The notes under the pieces: generated by a model
What the model saw: only the letters and a program-made list of their open reading frames with translations
The model's database searches: none
Told to the model about the DNA's origin: nothing
Assembly (NCBI GenBank): GCA_003260075.1
Contig: QLIY01000002.1
Location: 158,149-222,148, forward strand
Reading direction: 5' to 3'
DNA length: 64,000 nucleotides
DNA from: Phallusia mammillata
Lineage: Eukaryota > Chordata > Ascidiacea > Phlebobranchia > Ascidiidae
Position numbers and translations under genes: made by a program
Part shown: one piece after another, positions 1 through 44,200 of the stretch
Layout of the letters: every line of letters starts with the position of its first letter
How positions within the stretch are numbered: the stretch's first letter is position 1

Positions 1-552
1 TATCCACTAAACTTTAGGGTGGTTAAATATAACGAAGACAAACTGTAAATTATATTTTTTAATTCTATTTATATAGGAAACTTATGATGCAGACAAACGA
101 CATTTTGGGATTTTTTACCGGTAGAACTTAATCATTTTGTTTGTCCTAAGATTTTTAACGCCCGTTTACTTCTTTAAAGTCGAAAAAAGAAAATTGTGTA
201 ACCTGACGAAACAAAAATACGTTTTCATTTCGCCCTTTATCCACAGACAGGTCGGCACCGGGCTTCGACAATCGTCAGGCAAAGCTAAGTGCATTTTACA
301 CAGTAGTGACTCGGCTTCCGAACTGCGGCCTAATCCTGGATGTCAGCTAAGTGGCTCCTGCCATAGGCACCGCCCCCCTGGTCGTATAGTCTGTGGCCAA
401 AGCATTGGATTATGTGAGATGGCCCGCGAGGACATGAAGGCCAACGCGGAGTGAATACCAACGGAAGTCGATTTAAGGATCGCTACTTATATGGGATTGC
501 GTTTTGGATAACGATTTGGTTTATGCACATGGCGTAAATGCTTTTTTGGTCC

Positions 553-699
553 TTTGCGAGGTCGTATTTTAACCATGCAAATAGCATTGCAGTTGTCCTA
601 AAAATATAAAAAAATCCTAAGGGGGGGGGGATTTGCGAGGTCGTATTTTAGCCATGCAAATAGCATTGCAGTTGTCCTAAAAATATAAAAAAATCCTAA
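553..699. repeat. Allele join, G10 at 621-630
   Basis: Left 553-620 recurs at 632-699 with SNPs. Confidence 0.85.
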
Positions 700-3525
700 T
701 TTAGCAATAAATTAATCAAATAACTTGAACAGGATTGGTTGTTTTAAGGATTGCAATGAAATGTTGTCAAAGTATGCAAATTCTCTGCTAAATATTAAGT
801 ATATTTGCTACACAGTCATAAAAATCTGTTTTTTAAGTAAACGTTTTTTTTGATCAACAGAATTTTTAGCTCTTCCGGCAGTTCTTTTATTGTAATATGC
901 CAACGTTTTTTTTGATTTTATTAGTTTCACCGACAAAGTATTGTAGTTGTAAGTGATTGGTCTAAATCTAAATCGTTCTAAATTGACTCATATGGTATCA
1001 AATCGCATTTATGGAGTAAACGCTTTCTGCCAAGTTATGAAAATGCAACTGAATTCCACTCAGCAAAACACAATGTTTTACGGCTAATTTGCATGAACCG
1101 GCAGTCCGGGCAAAGAGGTAAAACAGAGTCAAAAACAACCAGGCTAGGCACAAAAAACAAGCTGATGACAATCACGTACTCTACCAACCCAGCACTGCAA
1201 ACAAAGACTCACTTAAACCGCAATAATCCTGAAAAACATCCAAAATCGGAAATTTGAAACAACGGTGAGTCGACAAACATAAGCATGACTCAGCGCGATG
1301 ACAAAACCTTTCACATTCTTGTAACAAGACGCGTTGTTTTTTTTCCGGCGTCGTAGTTAAAGCAGAGACGACCTTTTCATGCTTGTGACGTCATTGAAGG
1401 GGTGTTGATCTCCCGCGTGACGTCAAAGCGAGTCCGGATGCTTTGGGAGGGCGGAGGCTCTATGACGTGCGAGGCGTGATGATTTGGGGGGGGCGAAAAT
1501 GTGCCCCAAGGATAAACAAACAAACGGGGGGCTTATGATGGCAGATATCCGTGAAATGTTGTTTAGATGAGCATGAAACCGCCGGCCGCCGCTTGCCGGA
1601 TGAATTTGTGATTGTTGTGTTTATGGTTGGAGGGGGTAATTTTAAGGCTTTTCCGTCAATTGGGTAGGATATATGATAACATAAACATAATTTGTTCGGT
1701 GACGTTTATAATTTATGATGTCATTATTTATTCTTCAGCGATGCCTTTTCTGGATAAATGACTATTCTTGTCTAATTCGACAGAATTCATGTTTTTTCAC
1801 TTAAACTTTTCTTTTTGCTTTAATTTTCCGCGCAACTGTACATTTTGTCAGCGTAGTTTAGTACTTTTAAAAACGCTTTTGAAGCAGAAAATCTGCATAG
1901 GAAATTAACTGTAATCTAGTTACAGAAGTACGTACAAAATCAATTTGCAGCAAAAGCAGTTTAAAAAATAGCCAAAAATTACAAAAATCACCGACATACA
2001 GCGTATTTAACATGGTACTTCCGCATGTAAATAGCACAAGTACAATAAAAGTCCACACACCAACCCTTTGGCATTGAAAGATTGCTATCAAAACATCGGG
2101 TATTACACCCAGGCATTACAGGCCGCTCCCTGACAGCGGAAAGTCTTCGGAAATATCAAGATTTCCTTTCCCTAAATCCTCTTTCACCAAAACGCGCCAC
2201 TCGCCAGGCGCAGCGTAGCGTGAAATTGAGCCCCCCTGGCCGCCATAATCCAAAGCGGCGGTTTCATTTCTCGTCACGTGACAGGTCGATGCGGTTCGCG
2301 GGCGTCCGGACAAAGGCGGTGACGTAAGCAAACACAAACTTCCGATCTCTCCGGTGTTTAGAGGAAGCGAAGCGCGAAGCCGGCCTCCCCTTTTTGCTTT
2401 GTTTGGAGCTGGCGAATTTGAAACCGGGGCCTGTCAATCACACTTATGACTCCGGCGTGTTGGAGGGGATTGGAATTTAAACAACACTAGTACTAATAGA
2501 ATCTTGATGGATTGACACACTGTGCAATATACATGCGTGAAATATTGCACTGCGCGAGTGTCAAAAAGAGTTACGCAATTCCTATGTAGGAATATCCAAG
2601 CAATAATTTGAACATTGCTATCTTCCAGCAATTGACATTGTGGAAAAGCTGGGTTTAACGAACATGATTTGGTAAGCAGTTTTTTGTTTTAGCAGAAGAA
2701 ACATAGCAATACAAGAGCGTGACATTTTTGACACCAGCAATTGTCGTCATAATGTGACGTCATCAACATTTTGTATGAGGTACAATAGGATATTTTTCCT
2801 TACATCGTATGTTTAATTTAAACAATACGTTCCCAAAACTCCCAAAAATAAAATAAAAACAATTTGGACCCATAATTATTCAATTGTTAATTGTGTTTTG
2901 ATGCCTTTTCGCTTGATAAGAAATTCGTTTTTCAAGATATGCCATTATCCTGATATAGCGTCTTGTATGGGACGTCGAAACGTCGATTTTTTACAACACA
3001 AACAGCTGGAAGAGCAATACTCGTTTAAACATTATGTCTGGCAGCAACAGCTTATTTTAAGTGTTCACTTGTTGAAAACACAATTTAACAGTAATATTTT
3101 GCGTACCGCCAGTCATATATTTCGTTACCTTTTTCGTAGAAAATCAAGCACAAATCTATAAATACATCCGTTCTTAAACTCTGTACGCGATAAGCAGCGA
3201 AGGGTGGAACTAATTGACTGACGCACGAAAAGGCAAAATATGAAAGTTAACCAACACGAAGAAAAACACAAAAAAATATTTTGCGAGCTCAAAAATGACA
3301 GATTCTGCAACTTTCCATCAAAACGACAGTGGATGACGTCAGTACGAGACGATCACGTGCCAGATTTGGATCTTAATCTCAAAGCAGCCGGAATGCTTTT
3401 GAAATGTCACAGACCGACAAAAATCGCGGCATGAATTTCGAATCTGTGTTCTGGACGATTGTTGTAAAGGTTAAAGAAACAGTCCCGACCCTAATAACCG
3501 GGAAAAATACGTTTCTGAGAAGAGG

Positions 3526-3526
<1 letters not shown>

Positions 3527-3604
<78 letters not shown>
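3527..3604. repeat. 78-base poly-G tract
   Basis: Uninterrupted G run without repeated flanks, so unlike the 10-G joins. It could be a real homopolymer or a sequencing artefact. Confidence 0.8.
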
Positions 3605-3606
<2 letters not shown>

Positions 3607-4852
3607 AAAAAAATACGAACTTATTCAAACAACTTGCAAAAAATAAGAAAAAAAATGAATAGGAAAATTCCCGAAGTGAAAGTAGATTTTCTACGAAAGG
3701 TTACTGTGGGCAATATAATGACGTGTGTTTCGTTATTGTTGCGTCACTATAGTACCTAAACGCGTATAACCGCTTGTGTATCATTTGGAATTTTGCATTT
3801 TTCTAAAATCTTTTAAGAGTCATCAAATTCCACAAACATCAGTCAGTAAGAAACCATTAGAATGGATTTATGTCGTTGCTTACGGCATTTTCATTTCCAA
3901 TAGATACAAAGCTGTAGAAAACAGTCATGGGGAAGAAATTTACGTAAGGTTGTGTAATACAAAAGTATTGCTAAGCGGTCAGAAAAACCAATGTCAATGC
4001 ATGGTCCTGTATTGGCTCTAAAGTTCAAACTCGCGCCATTTAAAACTGGAAGTTGGTCACCTACATTCTACGACCTTTGTCGTCCAAAAGCTTTCCCAAA
4101 AGGGTTAGAAAAGTTTGGTCTCACGGACGGAAAACTCAGATCAATGTAACATACATTGGACATCACCCTGCGCGAGATTCGATAGCAATCTTATATACTT
4201 CACCCTGTGCGTGTACGCTCTGACACGACACCTTACTGTGTCCAGGACAGGACAAACCAATGCATTGACAGGGCTCTTAACATTTGACGTTATCAGGACC
4301 GCAGTCTTTTAATCTCGTTCCGAACCGCGCACGCGCAAAGCCTCAGGCAGCAGGTGCACCCGGAGTTACGGCCTTCGCGATTTCAACCGTTCTGTCGTGG
4401 CGAAACTACGCGCGGTCTTAGGCGAACAATTGAAAGGTGGGATTTACGGGGCTAAGCCGGTTCGTTTCCGAAAGGACTCAACAATGAAAAGTCCTTTGCG
4501 ACGCTGTTATGTCGTAAACCGGACGAGACGGATTCGCAAGGTAAAGACCTTATATAGAGGTTGGGTTTTTGAAACTGCGACATTTGCATGCAAACAGAAA
4601 TGCTGTGTCATGGTTTTAAATAATGCTGCATTATGATAAAATCGATGAGACAAATATCACAACTTCCTAAACAACAACATTTGTTTTGATAAAACATAGC
4701 AGAATGCCATCATAGCCTTGTCTAAGTTCAAAACTATACATAATCACTATGCTTGGCATTTAAGGCAACCACACGAACGACCAATGGCCACAGACACAGA
4801 ATGACCAGAACGAAACAACCGCGCCCCGTGTGGATGTTGCGTTAATTTAAAC

Positions 4853-5034
4853 GAAACTGCACACAAATATCATTTTCTTCTAAAAATGCCAACATTTGTA
4901 TTTAAAATCACAGTCCACCAGGCCCATTGAAGGCGCCATACCGAATCAGCCAGTCACCAAGCATTGGGGGGGGGGGAAACCCAAACTGCACACAAATATC
5001 ATTTTGGCACATTGAAGGCGCCATACCGAATCAT
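4853..5034. repeat. Allele join, G11 at 4966-4976
   Basis: Left ~4853-4950 recurs at 4980-5034 with an internal ~50-bp deletion. Confidence 0.75.
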
Positions 5035-5100
5035 TCACTACCACATGGCAAGGCGCAGGCTAGAAAAGTCGCATGCAAAATGGCCTGTATTACACAGCAT
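4921..5100 (-). mobile_element. SINE tail copies on two alleles
   Basis: AAGGCGCCATACCGAATCA occurs at ~4930-4948 and ~5015-5033, on either side of the G run 4966-4976, in the reverse orientation of the SINE at 9310. Confidence 0.55.
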
Positions 5101-6518
5101 AAAAGGTCGAACGGCGTCAATCGTTTTGTCCGATAACAAAGTATCGCTTTTGACTGACGTGAACACTTCACATTACAAAACATTTAAAGTAGCGTTTTAC
5201 GTTCACTGATTCTGATTCGCAAAGCAGGTGACGTACAGACGTCAGGAGATGGATAAAACGACCGCAAATGTAAAGAGCGTTTGGCCGCTTGACTGTAACC
5301 TGGATTCGAACTTTTGCAATCATACATCCATCTTCAAGCATGTGGGTTTGCCAGTAGACGAACAGGCGGCCTTATCGAGGTTATGTAAAAGCCAAAAGCT
5401 TTCTAAACATTAAGGAACCGAAATACAACGTCTGGAAATGTAGAAATAGTTGAAATGTTTGCAAAGAAAATGTGTTTGCTGCAAAACTTCTATGTTGCAT
5501 GAAACTGGACCTTCATTAAGCAATGTACTAGCAAACATATAGCGACAGTTTTTCACAGTCAGTAGCCCACTTCAAGTATTATTTATATTTTGCTATTATT
5601 TACCACATATAGTTTACTAGAAACAGTTTTGCAATGTCAGTGACCTATTTCCGGTTTTACGGCATCTTTTTTGTGTTCGACACCAAAACTTGTTAAGGAA
5701 CCAACAATACAAAAGGCTACGGTCGCGATACATGTGATATTATAAAGCAAAGATTTTACATTTGCCTCAAACTACACCAGCTAATTTATATTCCACTAAT
5801 CCACAGCATTCCTTAAACAGTCAGACGTTTCTAAACAAAACAATCAATTCTTATTCAAATAGAACCGCACAAAGGACCCGTACCGGTCGAAACTTGATCG
5901 ACCGGGACTCGAAGACCACAAAAGCTATCGAACAACAAGGACAATGCATCGCGAGGGTATGATGTCATTCCGCGACGCAGGGGACATTGTGTCGACGCGG
6001 AACGACCTCCCCGGACTTCCGAGCGCGTGACCCCGAGGTCAGAGGCCAGTTTCGGGGTCAAGGCGTAGACAATGGAGTACAGAAGACACGCGAGGCAGCT
6101 GACATGAGCCCACGCGAAGGTACAACGTTATTTAGGTGGCGAATGATTTGAGAAGCGGTTTTATGAATGGGACGAAAGTAGATGAGCATAGAACCCACGT
6201 GGCTGGAGGCAACACACGTGTAGATTGATTCATTAAATTCCTTTTTTCAGATTTCCAGAGTGGAATCGGTGTAACTTACGGGTGCAAAGGTCAGAATTAC
6301 GATTGGTGAATTCGGAATTACCTACGCCTAACTCATTTAGTCTTTTTTGTGGCCAAACAGCGTGTTTGACCTTAAATTTTAAGTCCTACATTTTGCCTAC
6401 AAATTACAAGTTTTCAAGTATTTGCAACTTTTTTACATCACAGTCACACCATTTAACGACATGTATTAATTTGATTAGTATGGCAATGAGGCCTGGAGAT
6501 TTTGGCCAACACATTTCC

Positions 6519-6690
6519 TAAATCTTTTTTCAAACCAGATCATTTTGTTGTGCCTTAAGTTTTGAATACTAATTTATAGGTTTTGTACGTTAATAGGGGG
6601 GGGGGCTTCCTAAATCTTTTTTTCAAAACCAGATCATTTTCTTGTGCCTTAAGTTTTGAATACTAATTTATAGGTTTTGTACGTTAATAT
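6519..6690. repeat. Allele join, G10 at 6596-6605
   Basis: 6519-6595 recurs at 6607-6690, just 3' of AFG2A exon 14. Confidence 0.85.
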
Positions 6691-6732
6691 ACTTGGTTTA
6701 GTTCTAGCCAATTCATGTTTCAAGCAAAATAC

Positions 6733-39543
<32,811 letters not shown>

Positions 39544-40178
39544 TTTATCTACACAGTTTACAACTTTACACAAGCATAGCTGCCTTATTATAGAATACCT
39601 ATACAAAAACAGATTTTCGAATTAATCACCCAAAACAAGGAAAACATCATTTTAATACGCACATCAGAACAAGGCGTCGTTTTGTAAAACACGTCGCATG
39701 TTTTTAAAAGCCATTTGACTGCACAGCCAGTGTACGCTAAGATTGTAAACACAGCGCGCACGTGTTTTCAGCCTATTGTTTCTTGTAAGCTTTGTCTATT
39801 GTTGCGAGTTTAAATTCTGGCACAAGCGAATAAGTTTCCCGCTTAACTTAAATTACTTCGCAAAAACACACAAATAAACCATAACACACACAAAAAATTA
39901 TAAATCAAGCAAAAAGTATGTCAACATTTTAAAAGCAGTAACTTTGCGCGGACAAAACGAAAAAAAGGATGGATTACCCTAAATGACCAAAAACAAGCAA
40001 GCATATTTTTGCAAAAAAATAGTCAAAATACATCAATTTCATGACGTCTTTCTTCAGCTAGTTTTAGTTAGCTAGTGAAGTATACGTTTACGTTTTTTGA
40101 CTACCTGGACAAAGTGTAACCGCTGTAATAAAATGTTCAGGGCATACGAACCTAATATTGTGTTTGCAAAAACAAATC

Positions 40179-40183
40179 AAAAA
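40179..40183 (-). terminator. Pol III T5 terminator of 7SL
   Basis: Five T on the minus strand directly after the 7SL 3' end (GACCCAATTC then TTTTT). Confidence 0.8.
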
Positions 40184-40480
40184 GAATTGGGTCCTGCTGT
40201 ATCGACTGGGCTACGACACCTCGCCTATTCACAGGCGCTATCCCGCTACTGATCAACGTGGGAACTTTTGGCTGCTCCCTTGCGGGCCTGGCCCGGTTCG
40301 TTCCTCCTTAGACAACCTGGATGCATCGAGCTACCTCAACGCCTCCATATTGACGCCGAGCTTAGCGCGGACGCCCGATCGACATAGGTCAAGACGCCGC
40401 AGAGCTCCCAATCTCAAGCCGTCCTCCAATTCAAGCCTCCGAAGTCGCTCGGATTACAGGCCCACACCAACGAGCCCGGC
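40179..40480 (-). ncRNA. RN7SL: 7SL RNA (signal recognition particle RNA)
   Basis: About 300 nt, full length, transcribed on the minus strand. It begins GCCGGGCTCGTTGG and runs into GGGCCTGTAATCCGAGCG and CGGAGGCTTGA, the Alu-domain 5' end (human GCCGGGCGCGGTGG..CCTGTAGTCCCAGC). The middle has TCGATCGGGCGTCCGCGCTA and GGCGTCAATATGG (human CCGATCGGGTGTCCGCACTAAG, GGCATCAATATGG). The S domain has AGGTTGTCTAAGGAGG, GAACCGGGCCAGG, GGGAGCAG, TGATCAGTAGCGGGAT and GCGCCTGTGAATAG. It ends GGACCCAATTC followed by a TTTTT Pol III terminator (AAAAA at 40179-40183 on the plus strand). Intact domains, terminator and upstream CRE-like sites suggest a working gene rather than a retrocopy. It lies in the 1.7 kb between AFG2A and DDX56. 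Confidence 0.95.
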
Positions 40481-40538
40481 GAATGATCGGCTTCCAAATC
40501 GCGCTTATGTGTCTGGACTAGACGCGCCGCCCTATTCG

Positions 40539-40560
40539 TGACGTCATTTGATTGACGTCT
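40539..40560 (-). promoter_or_regulatory. CRE/ATF-like sites upstream of 7SL
   Basis: A perfect TGACGTCA at 40539-40546 and a second TGACGTCT at 40553-40560 lie about 59-80 bases upstream of the 7SL 5' end. Human 7SL also depends on an ATF/CRE site near -50, so position and sequence agree with a Pol III promoter element. Function is inferred. Confidence 0.6.
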
Positions 40561-41218
40561 TGTTGCGTTGCATTGCTTTGCGCTCACGTGCGTTGCAAAT
40601 GTTTCGGGCTGTTCTAGTAGACAAACCATCGTTTGCAAAAAAACATGTAAATGACAGATGGTAACGATAGCTGATATATTGGTTGTATATTTGCAAATAA
40701 ATGTACGGTAGCAACAATAAAAAATGGTTTAGTTAGTAAGTACTCCTTTGTTTTGATTATTGCTATGATATGTATCCCAAGCTACAAAAATGGTAACTTT
40801 GAAAACAATTTTCTGCAAACAAACATACGTATTAAATGATAAATGTTGATGTCCAATATCCATGGCAGTTTTGTACAAACGGTACTTTCCCAGAAATTCT
40901 CCCTTGTAGTTGTAAATTTCCGATGCCACAGAGAATTTGCAGTAATTACTGTTTTGTAAAAAAGATTTATTGACTGTTTAAAAATAACATTGACTTTCGG
41001 CAAACATTTCCTCAAGTGTTTGCTTAGTATTGTCAAAACACCCAATCGCTAAGTTACATATTTGCTGTTTGAAAAGTTTTTGAAGGTTTGGATTAGTACG
41101 AATTTTTCAACGCACGTGTGCAAGAAGTCCCAAGAACAAACCAGCAGAATAGCTGAACGATAGAATTTACATGAATAATACATCTTGGCCAACTACATAA
41201 GCTGTCAAGATAAATAAT

Positions 41219-44200
41219 ATGGAAGACGATGAAGTACCTAAAAAAGTTCAGTTTCATGAAATGGGATTGGACAATAGAATATTGAAGGTATGTCTATTAG
41301 TAAATATAAGTCTTCATTTGGCGTCTCACCTGCTTCAAAACATTTCTGGCCTGTTTCAAACTATTTCTGGCCTGCTTTAAAACTTTTTTTTGCACATGAC
41401 TCATTTTTTTTCCGAATGGTACGTTTCTGTACAACAAAAACAGAAAAAAATATGTAGTACATGACAGTGCAGACTGCAGACTCCGTAGGTTTGAACAATG
41501 ATGACTAAACACTAACATAAACTAGATACAAGTCTTATAAGTTTAATCTTACAATAGCCAATTGACACAAAAGAACACTGAACCTCAATTTAGTAGTAAA
41601 CAAGACTGTTTATTTTAGTCTATTGCAAATCTTGGTTGGTCCGAGCCGACAGCAATTCAAGAAAAAGCAATTCCCTTTGCTTTGGATGGCAAGGACATAT
41701 TATCAAGAGCAAGAACTGGATCAGGAAAAACTGCTGCATATGCTATTCCTATCATACAGCGGATCTTGAACAACAAAAAGTCCACTGCCTCTGATGAAGG
41801 TGTTTGTATTTCATTTTTAAAAATGGTTTTCCAACCTAAAAGCATATGAGCAACAATGAACTATAACTTACATTTTTTTGAAAGTGATTATTTTGCATGG
41901 AGGTTCACAGACTTCTTGTATAAATATTGGTCCATTAACTTTGCTTTTTATGTCTGTTTGGAAGCTACTGGATAGTATTAAGTGCACCATAGTATGGAAA
42001 TCCATGTTTTAGAAATTATTTGATATTTTGGTGATAGTACAAATGGTGAATAATTTTGGTTGCATACATCCAACATTAGAAGACTACACATGCAACCTAT
42101 TTTAACTTGTTTTTCGTAGGTCAACAAATAAGGGCATTGGTTCTTGTTCCATCAAGGGAGTTATCGAAGCAAGCATATGTGATGATGCAAGAACTAATAT
42201 CATGTTGTTCACAAAGTGTTTCTTGCATTGATGTTTCACATGAATCCAATCCAGAATTACTCAGGTATTTTTAATGGTTTTATTTTTACATTACATGGTA
42301 ATTGTTTGTTTGCAAAGTGTTCAGAAAATTATGTTTTAATGCAAAAGTAAAAGGTTATTTTAGGTTTAAGTAATGATTGCAAACAGGATAGAAAAGTACG
42401 AACAGTTTCATAAAGGAATCTGTTTTGTGCATGCCTATCATCTATGTATGTTTTTAATAAGGTCTCGACTATAATCATGTAAATTTAAGATTAATCAATG
42501 TTGAGTCATCTGATGTTTTGAATTGCAAAGCGGTAGAAAAAGTTACCAAGTATTGTAAAAGGTGGTGCAGAAACATTATATAATTGTTTTTGTTTATTTC
42601 AGGCCCTTACTGTCAGAAAAACCTGACGTTGTTATTGGCACACCTAGTCGAGTGCTTGCCCAAGTTAATGCAGAAAACCTTGACCTTTCAACCCTACAGT
42701 GGCTTGTTATGGATGAAGCTGATTTATTATTTTCATTCGGATATGAGGATGACCTGAGATCTTTAAATCCCCATTTTCCAAACAATTACCAAGCTTTTAT
42801 TACCTCTGCAACATTTACTGAGGTTTGTAAGAGTTTTTGAGTTTCTAGAGGGTATATTATAGGGGCAAATTAGACACTAGACAGCTTGCTTTTTGTAAAC
42901 AAGGTTTTAACAACATTGAAACTGAAAACAGTCCCTGAAATTTCATTTTATCTTTTGATATACGCTATACAAACACAACACATGCAAATGCTAAAGAACA
43001 TTATGCATAAGGTTTAAAGAAGCCCAGAAAGATATGTTTTCCCTTCAATAAATGGTCTGCAAAATATACATTTTGTCCCAAATTTTGATGGAAAAAGTTG
43101 TTCAAAAGTGTCATAAACAGTTTTACCCCCATCAAAAACATAAGTTCAGTTTAAAACATCCATCAGAAATCAAATTTTAGATTTGGCATTATTTGGCTAA
43201 AATTATTCATCACAAACCTTTGGAGGCGTGTTTGGTGCATCACTAGTTTTGGCTACTAAACTGTTAAATGTCAATTGCCTTTTTTAAGGATGTAGAAGCA
43301 TTAAAGAAACTGATTCTTCACAATCCAATCACACTTAACCTAAATGAATCCCAATTGCCAGCAGCAAGCCAATTGACACAATATCATGTTTTCAATGAAA
43401 CAGAGGATGACAAATACTTGCTGATTTATGCACTGCTTAAACTCAAACTTATTCGTGGAAAGTCGCTGCTGTTTGTAAACACAGTTAACAGATGTTACAG
43501 GTTAGTAAAATGAAGCATAAGGAACATACATATATGCTGGTGCAAGTCAGGGGTAAAAATAGTAATGTTTTTTTGCCAGCAGTGTTTTGGCTATGATTAA
43601 TGTTGTCATTTTTTTCAAATTAGCTGTTTGGTACTGTAGGTCAGTAAAATAAAAGACAATAATTTTATAGCTGTTACCATATTTAAGCACTTTCACAAAG
43701 CTGGAATCATAAAAACTGGCAATTCTCAGCTTACTGGTTATTAACTTTATTGTATGACTACTGTCTACTGTACTGTGTCTTTGCCTAACATTACTATTTT
43801 GTCTTTTTGACTTAAATTAACAAAAAATACCGAATTGGTTTCTAATTTTAAATCTGCTTTAACTGTTTTTTTACACCTCACATTTTTGAAATTGGTCTTT
43901 AGGCAGCTATGGTGATATACAGAGGATGTTGTCTAAAACTTAATATGTTTGTGTTTCAGATTAAAGTTGTTTCTTGAGCAGTTTTCGATTTTCTGCTGCG
44001 TTCTAAACTCTGAGTTACCTGTGAATATAAGATGCCATGTTGTGGAACAATATAACCAAGTAATTATCTACCAATTAATCCAGTGTTTCTCAACTCTATA
44101 CTGATCATATACCACCTGCCAGCTTTTCTGTAGCTGTGTACCTGTTTTGATGGGTAGACAAAGAGTAGGCTAGTTGTTCTTGACTACAACAGTAAATTTG

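Larger units (their letters stand above)
1..6518. other. No gene recognised; probable AFG2A 3' intron
   Basis: CpG-rich non-coding DNA. Short ORFs (for example at 137-454) have no recognisable family. The missing AFG2A end (expected CREAAL..HF..AL motif) was looked for on the minus strand and not found. TGACGTCA-like sites occur near 1390 and 1420. Confidence 0.5.
39544..41218. promoter_or_regulatory. Divergent intergenic region AFG2A / DDX56
   Basis: 1.7 kb between two divergent start codons, likely holding both promoters, plus the 7SL gene. Locally CpG-rich with CACGTG at ~39770 and ~40585. No TATA box convincingly placed. Confidence 0.5.

Noticed and set aside
1195..1235. Candidate last AFG2A exon on the minus strand (TTTTTCAG followed by codons for IIAV)
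   Set aside because: The phase does not fit the exon 14 end and a stop follows directly.
3404..3646. ORF encoding a polyglycine stretch
   Set aside because: Produced by the 78-G homopolymer; no recognisable protein on either side.
40158..40541. 127-codon plus-strand ORF (and a 74-codon minus-strand ORF at 40414-40638)
   Set aside because: Both overlap the 7SL RNA gene, whose structured, GC-rich sequence lacks stops by chance.
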